Shown here one piece after another: positions 1 through 10,391 of a stretch of 64,000 nt of DNA. Origin of the DNA: Ulota crispa (Eukaryota; Streptophyta; Bryopsida; Orthotrichales; Orthotrichaceae); contig OY987249.1 in NCBI GenBank assembly GCA_963920765.1, forward strand, positions 16,278,483 to 16,342,482, written 5' to 3'. The notes below the pieces were generated by a model. That model was not told the DNA's origin and ran no database searches. It saw only the letters and a list, made by a program, of their open reading frames with translations. The position numbers and the translations under genes are program-made. Within the stretch, counting starts at the first letter, position 1. Each line of letters starts with the position of its first letter.

Positions 1-251
1 TTTTTAATTTCCAATATCACAAATAGAAGTTTCTTCATTAGACCTTGTCTAAATCCGTTTCACATTATTGAGCACACACAGCCACGCAGCCTCCAACATA
101 ATCCCTTCTGAGCTGGCACCTGAATTTAGCTGCCCGGGAACTTGAAAACTTGCAAAAAAAAACCCGCTAGTTCCCTCGTTGCGTCGGTGACTAGTAAAAG
201 TCAAACCAACTAATCCCAAATTAATTTGCATGGGATTTAAATTTTAAATTA

Positions 252-905
252 AGGAAAACATAAAAAGTAGGCCTGATAAATGGCATATATAAAATATAGG
301 CCTGATATTTCAAAAATATCAAAAATAGGCCTTGCCAAATATCAGAATTAGGCCTTGCAAATATGGTGGTCAAAACATTGAACATGTCTATTTATTTTCA
401 AACCAAATTGGTTAGTGGTAGCCCTGATTATAGTGACTAAGACTACACTTGCATCAATTGCAATGTACAGTGTATCAAATTCAATATTTTTTTTTTCTTC
501 TAGTTCCCAATAGTCCCTTTGCAACACAAGATGTAGAGTACAACCTCTTCATATGCTTCTTGGAAGCAAGTAGTAGTGAATCACTTGTGCACATAAACAT
601 GTGATTCTCTTCTTATGTACAAAAGTACATTTGCAGGGTGATGACATGGGATACCATTATGTTGCGATTCAGAACTTGTGCAAGTATTATTAGGAAAATA
701 AGGAATTCCAAAATGCACAGTAAATTGCAATTGATGCGGTGATCTTTTCATTTATAAGCAAAACTACCACAAACCAATTTAATTTAAAAATAAATAGACA
801 TGCGCAATATTTTGGCAACCATAGTTGCAAGACCTACCTTTGATATTTGATGAGGCCAATTTTTTAAATATGGCCATTCGTGAGGCCTATTTTCGATATT
901 TTCCC
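252..905. mobile_element. Foldback MITE, Mutator-like (GGGAAAA ends)
   Basis: The two ends are inverted copies of each other over about 150 bp. The left arm carries repeated TAGGCCT words and reaches CATGTCTATTTATTTT; the right arm holds the complement of the same series. Flanks TTTAAATTA and TTTAAATAG agree at 7 of 9 bases, as expected of an old 9-bp target duplication. No coding potential. The superfamily is inferred from duplication length and the GGGAAAA-type end; the first G of the left end has become A. Confidence 0.6.
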
Positions 906-2268
906 TTTAAATAGTAACTAGTGCGTCACAGGAGTACAGGACCTAGTCTTCGCCCTCTTTTATTTTTCAAGTAATGTTGACTATTCTGCTGCTAGCCGTT
1001 TAATACTCCTCTTTTCTAATTATATTTTGAACCTGACAGACCGTTTGGTGCCATTGGTTTTTATTAGAGCTTATTTAGGGACATATGAAATGCAACTAAG
1101 CTTACTGCGAGGAACATTTAATAAGGAAAGCGATAGAGTTCACTTACTATATAAAGCCAGAATTCAGGAGTAAATCCATAAAATATGAGAAAATTTACAG
1201 TATATGAAGATCATGGACCTCACCGTATTTCGATTGCTCACTATTTTCGGAGCCCAGGAGAAGTGCACGTTTTGGTGTGGCATGAATGCTACAGCTAAAC
1301 ACTGTATTGGACTATTTGTATGAATTTGTTTTGTTTTTTAATTTGATTATGGTAGAGATCGAATCTTGATCCATGTTTTTAGGATGTGTCCGTTTTAATA
1401 AAATTTCCTAATGAATAATTGTGTGTCGATTGGCTTGACACCTGAACACCACCAAAGTACCAGTTCATGCGAAGTGGACTACTATCAGTTCAAAATTAAA
1501 ATAGATAAATTGAAATAATAGTTCAAAAACCCTAAATAATTCTGGGGAGTGTCCAACTGTACGGGCAGAAAAAAAGTTCCCTAAACCAAACCTAACGAAC
1601 ATGCAATTTAGACAATTTGTTAGAAGTGTTTCTGGAGTACTCCTAATCTCAATGGATACTAGGGAGATATTGCTTCCTAGTAGACGACTGTTTAGAGATA
1701 TTAATTTTTTTTGTTTAACTTGAAGCTTTTGCATTTTAAAGATGTGTATGTGTGTGGCTCAATTCTCTTTAATTTGCAATAATCGCGATTTATGGTGTAA
1801 TTGATAACTCTCACTTTCACTTCACCTTGCATCTTACATCAAATCTCTTCAATAAATATAATTGTTAGAATTAGAATGCATATGTATTCTACGAGGTTTG
1901 TTGTACATTTCTAAATTCAAAAGTTTTAATCGAACAAAATGTCAAAAACACATAAAGGTTGTAATAAGGAAATGCATTCATTCTTACTTTTGTTTTTGTT
2001 TTTTTATTGCACCTTGCTAATGACTCTAATTACAGAATGAATGGAGTATCAATCTTCAATGTTGTGCACAACTTATTCTTTTTACAACAAGAATCTTTTA
2101 TTAAATGGAATATTGGAACTAATCAACATAATATATATATTTGGAAGATGGCTAGAAAATAAAAAAATCAAAACCTTAATTGAAAAGTTACATTTTTAAC
2201 TCTAAATATTATTTTTGTCTTCTAATGTGATAATTTTTTAATGTATATATGTATATATGTATATATAG
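906..2268. other. AT-rich intergenic DNA
   Basis: No gene, tRNA or paired repeat recognised. The short open frames have no family signature. A TATATG microsatellite sits at about 2240-2268, just before the next element. Confidence 0.5.
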
Positions 2269-3279
2269 GGAATTGCTAAAGCCACACCCAAAATTGCTAA
2301 CGCCATATCCCAAGGTGTGCTTTGAGAATGAAAAGTGAGAGTTTAATGCAATTTTTATTGATTTGGATCAAAATATTTGTTTCACTTCTATCATTCAAGG
2401 CCTCTATTCAAAAAAATTAGAGGTGCTTGAATTTGAAATTAAGAATACAAGCTCGAGGGATCACTCTATGTATATTTTGAGTACTCCGTGCTGCGATGTT
2501 CTTTTTGGGGGGGTTATTTATCTTGTAAGTAAGAATTTAAGGATCCTTATAATTACTTATAATTGGCAAAATGGCTTTTACTTAATGGAACTCTATCATT
2601 ACTTATACTTTCCATTTTAACGTAATTTATTCTCAGCTATATTCTTTATAAAGAAAAATCTAGAATTGAAAAACAAGTTGAAAGGAGAAGGATTAGACAA
2701 AGAAGTATACAACCTTTTTCCTTCCTAAAGCCTTGAAGCTACTCATATGATTTTGAAGAAATTGAGCATTTAATTGCCAAAAAAAAAACAATATCTTACC
2801 CAAAGGAGTTGTACACACGGTTTATAGTAAATTTAGTCTGCAATATATAACGTATGACACATTAAATTATAAGTACAAAATACTAATGACCTACATTTGG
2901 AAGTTATCTAAATTACTTATAAATAATTTTTGGTTTTTAGTGGCCCTTACCTTATTTGTAAGTTTGTTATAAATTTTACGTGAAATGAATAAAAGGCTAT
3001 CTATATTTTGACACACGTTATTTCTAAAATGTGGTAAGTTACCCCCCAAGAATACAAGACTTTTGAATTACTTAAAGCAAAAATACATTAAAATCATAGC
3101 AATGGTACAATAAAATTTCATCAAAAATTTGTGTTTGTTCTTCTTTCTTTCAAGGAGGTGACAATGCCATGATTGAATGAATGATGGACCACTTGCATGA
3201 AAAAAAATAGCATTAAATTCTCAAATTACATGCTCACATGGGTGTAGTGCTAGCAATTTTGGGTTTGGCTATGTTTTCT
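2269..3279. mobile_element. Inverted-repeat element of about 1 kb
   Basis: The left end reads AGCCACACCCAAAATTGCTA. The complement of the right end (about 3240-3275) reads AGCCAAACCCAAAATTGCTA, an inverted repeat of about 30 bp. The interior is AT-rich without a convincing gene. I could not identify the target duplication, so exact ends and superfamily are open. Confidence 0.45.
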
Positions 3280-3765
3280 TGTATAAAGTTTCAATGCTAG
3301 TTGATTTTTAAGTGCAAGAAACTTAAAATTGCAACAATGGCAAGATTCAACACAGAGTTGACAATGAAAGAATTTTGGATTATGTTTTTTTTCCTAAATT
3401 TCACCTTTAATTCCTAATATAACGTCCTTGGAGCTCTTAGATACCCAAGCAATGCAGGCGAGGATTGGAACCTTCATAAGGCTCGCTCTAAGGTAGCCTA
3501 GGCTTCTTTCAAATAAGTGATCCCTTGTAATATAGGGTTGGAGGTAAGTACCAAGCCTCTCCAAATTCCTCATCATTTGTACCGTTTGTCTCAAGGTTTA
3601 GGAGAGAAATATTAACTTCGTAGGCTAAAAATCTGCATTTCCCATGTTTAGCTATTTTTTCTTGGGCATGAAACAACTATGCCCAGAGTCATGATGTAAC
3701 GTACCACAATTATACCTTCTAACAAATTGGATTACTTTTTATACAGTAGTTTCAAATTCCAACAA

Positions 3766-3790
3766 TTTTTTTTTTTTTTTTTTTTTTTTT
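3766..3790. repeat. T25 homopolymer
   Basis: Twenty-five consecutive T. It may mark the A-tail side of a decayed retroposon or simple slippage; no neighbouring retroposon body was recognised. Confidence 0.9.
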
Positions 3791-4016
3791 GTCTCAGGTG
3801 CTTGGTATTGGTATCATGTTCTCCTAATCATTGGTTTGGTCCATCAAGAGGCATGCGCTGTGGCACTATGAGAGCAATTGCCCATTACCATTTTTTTTGC
3901 AAGGAATGCAATTCAGGTGCTCCTGATGAAACCTTTGCTGTATGGTTAAAACCTGAAGAGTGCAAGGTGCAGCATTTTGCTCTAGGGTTTTTCACGAAAA
4001 ATAAACTATGACATCT

Positions 4017-4320
4017 ACACTGAATATTGCATTTAGGTTGGCCCACACTAATTTGTTGACATTTCACATTAAATAAATATTTATTGTTGTTACAGTGATT
4101 TTCATCAAAAAGTAATGCAACAAATAATTTTTAAATGGCTTGTCAACAACAATGAAGCTACAAAAAAACAAACTAGATGCTTCCAAGTCATACATCATGT
4201 CAAATCCAAATATTTAGAGAGTATCATGCACCTCCAAGTGGCAAAATGATGGGTCATGAGGTAATTTTTCAAAGTAAGGCAACCTAATTGTGAAGGCAAC
4301 CTAAATGCAATATTCAGTGT
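4017..4320. mobile_element. MITE family A, copy 1 (TGCATTTAGGTTG ends)
   Basis: A 24-bp perfect terminal inverted repeat from ACACTGAAT to AGGTTG encloses about 300 bp of non-coding DNA. Two relatives lie at 13917-14203 (opposite orientation) and 47947-48235. All share the subterminal word CCCACACTAATTT near the left end and AACCTAATTG near the right end. Target duplication not resolved. Confidence 0.75.
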
Positions 4321-4837
4321 ATAATACAAGCTCTCGAAAATAGAATCTTTGTTTCCGCAAGGTTTCTTTATTCTTTCATCTTTGTATGAATTAATTTAAA
4401 TTCTTGCACAGAGCATCCAACGGTCAAACAAGTCACATAGTTAAAAAGCATATAAAATAGCTTTCTAGGCATACTTGAGTGTATTTGATTTATATCATAT
4501 GGCTCTTATAGTAAGTCTCTAAATTCATTTACTGTGCACTTAGTGGATATAATTTAGTTCTTCTTGAATAGACCAATGTGCAAAATTTTCAAACACAAAA
4601 ACTCCTTTTTGGAAAGAGTTTTTTGAAAAGCATAGATTGCCACAACACAAACTAGCCTTGTGACATGGAGAGCAATGTATGAGTTTCCAAACCCTACAAA
4701 ATTTTAAAATTAAAACTCAAATTGGCATTCCTCAAGGAGTGAGGGGCCGAGCACCAACTTTTTTGTAATTCCAAATTAAAGGGGATAAGTGATATGACTC
4801 CATACATGTACTTCTCACACACTTCCTGTAAATTCAA

Positions 4838-5151
4838 GGGAAAATTTGAAGGATACCCTTGAAATCTGTCATATTTGTATAGATGCCCTTGGTTTTTCAG
4901 AAATAGCACACATATCTTTGAATTTAGGCATTTGTTTTGTTATGCACATTACTTCCTTCATGACCAATGTTAAAGCAAGAAGCGCAATAGAATGGAAAAG
5001 AAGCAACATGCACACAAGGGAGAAATAATTAACATGCACAATAAAACTAACACCTGAAAACAATGATCCAAGGGTATTTGTGCAACTCTTGAAAAACCAA
5101 TGGTATCTATACAAAAATGACAAACTACAAGGGCATCCTTAAAAATCTCCC
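4838..5151. mobile_element. Mutator-like MITE family B, copy 1
   Basis: Begins GGGAAAATTT and ends AAATCTCCC. It is flanked on both sides by the identical 9-mer TAAATTCAA (4829-4837 and 5152-5160), a clean Mutator-style target duplication. The arms match over about 100 bp. Copies 2 and 3 are at 17211 and 37832. Confidence 0.85.
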
Positions 5152-5589
5152 TAAATTCAACACTCTTTGGTAAGTTTGGGGACGCAACAAGGTTTTTGTT
5201 TTTGTTTTTGTTAAGGTAAACCGACTAGCACCTCAGAATGTAAGCATGTAAGGAAAATTTGGCAATAATTGGAAAGAATAAACAATTTGCGCACATTCAT
5301 CCATTAAGTTTACCAATATAAGGTACTTTCATCCAAAATTTAACAAACAAGATTTTGAGTAAGGAGAAATGTGGCAATTTCATCCACTTTTTCACTCAAA
5401 TTTCTTAGTGTATTGGTAGCCAGAGACAATCTGAGGTAAGATTTAGGCACACAAAAAAAAGAAAAAAAGAAAAAAAATTGCCTAAGAAAAGAACTCTGGC
5501 TGGGACGCCCCCTTGATTTAGCCTTTCCGGGGTTTTTCAAGTGTGAAGCTGCTTGAATGCCATCCAAAATAATACAAAAATAAAGCAAC

Positions 5590-5760
5590 TCCCCCCTTTG
5601 AATACTGTATCAGGGCTTTCCAGCGAGTTCCCAATGGGCCATGTGATCTGAATCCGCACTCAGTGCTTAAACTTAGTGTGCGCTGCGTTCAATTATCAGC
5701 CCTCCTGCAGGGGCATGGCTCCACCAACTGAGGGGCCCCCCTCCAACCCAGAGCACTCCC
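5590..5760 (-). repeat. Possible tRNA-derived SINE head
   Basis: The minus strand reads CTCAGTTGGTGGAGCC at 5732-5717, close to a tRNA box A (AGCTCAGTTGGTAGAGC type), with a degenerate box-B-like stretch about 20 bases further on. GC content is higher than the surroundings. No A-tail or target duplication confirms it; weak. Confidence 0.25.
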
Positions 5761-8700
5761 ATTGTCAGCCATGTAGTCATGTACCAGTGACCCCAAATTC
5801 CCAACTGTGATTTTCATAATTTAAGCTCAAGCGGATTCAAATACTTCTAAATGTGCTGAAAATCCACATTCAACACTCTGGCCAATTCACAAATCTATTT
5901 GGCACGATTTACAAAAGGTTCAAAACCATATCATAAGTACAACTACAGGCACCATTTGAAAGTAATTACATACGTAGATAAAATTTCACTATTGTTGCAC
6001 CTTGTTATATGACACCAACCATGGTTGACTTCCGGAGCTATATAGATTGTACAGTAGTGCATTTTGAAAAATGAGACAAGATGGAACACAATACCTTGCA
6101 CAATTGACTTTGATGAGGGATTTGTGGAAGTTGGGAGTACCAAATGTTGGACAATGAGCGACAAATGATTTGTAGCTAGTACAAAGGATAATAATTGTAA
6201 TGCATGTGTGTCCTTTTTTGTTACTATCTGGTGAATTTGTGCCCTCATTTGTAAATTCCCGAAAACAGTTTGGCAAAAGTTTGCTAAAATTGGGCACATT
6301 TGTGAACACTACCATATACGGGTCCAAATGAGAGGGGCTCTTATAATGTCCAATGCATTGCACTGCAGCTAATTCTTTACTGGGGAGGGGAAATTTTGGT
6401 CAGAATCTTACCCCATGTGACCTTAACACCAAAATAGATTGGGGTGGAAAAATGAATGAACTTGCCAAGTCAAAGAAAGGAACATTAACTTAGGTTTGCC
6501 AGTCAAGGAAAAGGAAAATGAAAGGAGGAAAAAGAGCAGACAGAACAATAAACCACTAAGCTTACATTTGGAATCTCTTGCTGTGGCTGGCAACCGTCAC
6601 CCCAGGTAGGCAGGTACTTCCTTTTTCCGGGCGGATTTTTGCCAAAACTTTACCTCAAACTTTATTGTGAAAAAGTGGATGAAGTAGCCAGAATTCCTTT
6701 GAAATGCATGAGGCACCAAAATTTGGTGTCGGCAATATTTTGAAGTTCAATAAACCTAACTAAATTGCTATTTTTAGTAAGTTTTATTTTTGGATTATTG
6801 TTTTTGAAGTCTATTTTTAGTATCAAAAATATGATTTTGAAAATGATTAATTATGATTTTTCTTTTCAAAATTTTGTGCAAGGATCTTGACTTTCTGTAG
6901 TGTTGAGAGCTATAGAAATGAGCCTTAATTACATTCAATCTTAGAGAAAAATCTATACTAGAAATTCATTTAAAAAAAATGTACAAGAGATTTTGAAAAG
7001 CCATAAAATGATTGAAGTTATGTATGTTATGTCCTTTAACATTACACTTTTTGGTGATCAATATTTTAAATTCAACATGTGAAAAGAGGATTGAAAGGCT
7101 TTACGTCAATTTTGCACTTTTAACACCCTCATGATCAAACATTTAAATCTTTCAATCCATAAGTGATATTGTTGTGTTTTCATTTCCTACATGATGTTTA
7201 ACATATCTAGTTTTAATTTATACAATTACAATTTATAAAAAAATTGATACAATTTATCAAAATGTTTAGATTTTTGTTCAATTTAGAGCAAATTCCTAGA
7301 AGCTCAAAAAGGCCTCACGCATTTAGGGGTTAAGAAATGTGAGGCTAGCCGATATTTGGATGGCAGTTAGTAATAATACCTGAATTTATGGATGAACATG
7401 TGCATGCGTGGATGATTTTGTCCATGTTTTCCTTACCTACATATTTTCTACAGTGCATGTCGGTCGGCCAATTGCAAAAAGCACAATAGATTACGTGCTC
7501 ACTCCTCAGGTCCTCAACCTGCTTTGTCATGGATAAAGTATTATTTACACCTACTAATACTCTTCAAACCACGTACTTAACTTTTAGAAGTCCAACCAAC
7601 CTGTTTTGGATTGATGGATAGTTTTTATAAAACTTCATTACTTATAACAAAAAGCGATATTTTTCTAGCGTTTTGGTAGCGGTTTCGCAAGATGAATTGC
7701 ATTATTCAACAATAAAATTTAACATTGATAGTACAGGCATTTTAGCAAAGGTATGGAAATAGAATTACATGAATTTTATCCTTGAGTTTACACATAGTTC
7801 AAAAGTGTTATAGGGAAATGGACTCACATACATAGACAACAAAAAAAAATCTTTAACATCACGTTTTAAGATCCTTTCGATAATGTTCGCTTCCAAATTT
7901 TCAATATTTTATTTGCAATTTTTTTTAAAATAATTTTGAGATTGAAGTTTCGATTTTTTTTGACTTTAACATACTAGTGATTGATATTGATAGATACAAC
8001 TGGATAAATATAATCTAAATTCTAAGATTTACAATTTTAATCCACATATGAACTCCGAATTAGACCTTCACGTTACATTTTATTATGAATCTTTGTTTTG
8101 AATATCTCAAACACCTACGAATGTAGGTATTCAACTATTCATTAAGTGGACAGCAAAGTGAACAAACAGTTTCACATGCTTATTGGAAGTTAGAGCTTTG
8201 TGAAATGGATGCACCTACTTCCAAATATATGCTCAAAAAGACACTTTGTCTATTTATCAACCATGTGACTAGTTTGATCTTTTTGGATGCTCCATGTTGT
8301 TTGTGCAAGGCTTTAAATCAATTCATGTAGACTTGTAGAGATGGAAGAAAGAAAGAATTAAAAAAAACAAGGATCTGCATCTTCACAAACTAAAACTGAT
8401 TTGTCTCAAAAACCTCAAATTTACATGCCTCATTCCAAGGCACTGGGATTGAAACCAAGAGATTCCGTGACCGTTTGGCTTCAAGGGGAATACCAATGCA
8501 CTACCCATGCCAATAAAACCTTGCTTCAAATGAACTCACGGTATAGTCAAACAGAAGAAGTTACTTGTTTACAGTAGTGACAAATACAAACTTGAAAATT
8601 AAAAGGAAAGAGAAGGGGAAGGGGCTGGGACTTGGGAAGGGGGGAGGGGTATTGGAGTTGTCATGTGATGTGGCATTGTGGGCTATATCACATTGGATGT

Positions 8701-9017
8701 AGTTCATTCTACGGATGTTTTTTACTTTTAATTAAAAAAATAATTTAAAGTTGGATTTTATTTTTGGGCCAATTAGGGTTTAATATATAAGATAGGGCTT
8801 TTCTTCTTGACTTGGTATTTTTTGCCAAGTCAACTCTTGTGAGGTTTTGAGAGAGGTTTTGACATTCCTTTCATAATTTATGGATTGTTATAAAGTCTCT
8901 TTTGTGTTTTTCCTTACACTCTTGGATTCTCCCATGAGCAGGCAGGGTGAGAGATATAGCTTGACTATTTAAAGTTGCCTTGATCTTGTATCATATCATT
9001 GATAGTGTTTTCCTATA
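5761..9017. other. Intergenic DNA without a recognised gene
   Basis: AT-rich. A short phrase GTGAAAAAGTGGATGAA occurs near 6668 on the plus strand and inverted near 5390, so parts may be decayed repeat. A right-end-like CATTTAGGGGTTAA at about 7323-7336 resembles the TTAA-flanked elements found elsewhere, but no matching left end was found. No gene supported. Confidence 0.45.
8440..8515 (-). repeat. tRNA-like promoter pair (candidate SINE fragment)
   Basis: On the minus strand TGGCATGGGTAGTGCATTGG (8512-8493) resembles a box A, and GGTTTCAATCCC (8456-8445) is close to the box B consensus. They are separated by 36 bases, as in a tRNA. No full cloverleaf and no acceptor-stem pairing is evident, so this is a fragment or tRNA-derived retroposon, not a tRNA gene. 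Confidence 0.3.
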
Positions 9018-9192
9018 TAGTGGTGCCTCGCTAAGATGAACCTTTATAAGAAAAAACGCTTGGCTAAGATGAAGTAGATGATTGTCCTTGGTGGTTGGGG
9101 AGCTACAAAAGATTGTTTAGTTACAATGAAAGTTTTCTTTACATGAAATGAATATGTTGTCCGGATACCTTCATTGTATTGAGGCACTACAA
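9018..9192. mobile_element. Small TA-flanked inverted-repeat element
   Basis: Left end TAGTGGTGCCTCGCTAAGAT and the complement of the right end TTGTAGTGCCTCAATACAAT match in most positions, and both ends abut TA. Size (175 bp) and TA flank fit a Tc1/mariner or pogo-derived MITE. Imperfect ends keep this tentative. Confidence 0.4.
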
Positions 9193-9655
9193 TAGAATTA
9201 TCTAAACCGATATCCTCTAAATTAATATCCTTTATAATCTAATATACAACACAAATCTCAATGTTAGATCATACGTCAGTCATAAACCAAAACAATTAAT
9301 TCCATAATAGTAATACTCCTTAGTGCTATCCCGACACTAACCTCAAGGTAACTAATTAATAACTCACTTAAAACTAATCTAGTTCTTGAGGTCCCAATCA
9401 TCTACTGTACATGTTTTCTACTGATTACACGTGTGGCAATCTTTGCTTACATAACAGTGTGTGATTTTCAGGGGGACCCACCAGCCCACCAATTCAGCAC
9501 CAGGGAAGCAACCAGTCTGTCGACCACCAAGGCTGAAAGTGCGACTTGCAAGGCGACACGGATGGATTATTGAGCTAGAGATGTGATGTAAGAAAGTTTT
9601 AGGCAAAGACTTCGGCAGCGAATGATTGACGGGTTTGGGAATGATCACCAGCAAA

Positions 9656-9718
9656 GGGGGGTTTGGGGGGGGGGGGACAGTAAAATGAGAGAGAGAGGGA
9701 GAGCCAGAGAGAGAGAGG
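9656..9718. promoter_or_regulatory. G-runs and GA tract upstream of CSLA
   Basis: Six G, TTT, then twelve G (9656-9676) are followed by an AGAGAG-rich tract to 9718. They begin the GC-rich region preceding the CSLA start at 10392. GA repeats are common in plant core promoters; a G-quadruplex role is only inferred. Confidence 0.45.
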
Positions 9719-9997
9719 CTCCGCTTTTTGACCTCGCTGGACGCTGGACGCTGGGCCTGGGGCCCTCACGACCAGCCAATATTCCCCGCGCCCGCGACAC
9801 GAACCAGGACGCAGGGCTGGAATAATAATGCAGGCAGAGCAGCCGAGCACGGGCAACGGGCAGCAGGCTCCCAGCATTATGAGTGGGCCCTAGTTGCCCC
9901 CCCCCAGCCCCGCCTCTCCTGCGAGCGCTACTGCAGCAGCGGCTCCGACCCCGCGCCCTTTGCCGAAGCTGTGGTGCGACGTATGAATGATACACGG

Positions 9998-10010
9998 TAT
10001 AATTATTATA
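9998..10010 (+). promoter_or_regulatory. Possible TATA region of CSLA
   Basis: TATAATTATTATA stands out in an otherwise GC-rich stretch, about 380 bp before the CSLA ATG. If used, the leader would be roughly 350 nt and include GAAGAAGAAGAA (about 10253) and a TAC triplet run just before the ATG. No transcript evidence. Confidence 0.3.
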
Positions 10011-10391
10011 TGCGCCCCAAGCCGCACATGGATCCCCTTAAGACTGCCCACCCCTGCCCTGATCAGCATTACAGTTGCGAGCTCCCCCCTCTTCTTCCAC
10101 TCGCCAATTCGATCTCGCTCTCTGTCTGTACTCGTGTAGCTTGCAGATTGACAGGAGCTGGTTCAGTCCAGAGGTCGGAGAATCTAGAGATTTGGGGGCT
10201 ATGGAATCGAGAAGGTGATGCCCTGGAACAGCTAGATCTTTAGTTGAGGTCAGAAGAAGAAGAAGAAAGGCGATCGATGGAACCGAGCCTTTGAGGTCGA
10301 AGTGTTTCCAGTTGGTATTCGTGTGAATCCGCCTGTGGGGTGGTGGTGGTGCAGATAGTGGCAGTACTACTACTACTACTACGAGCACGAT

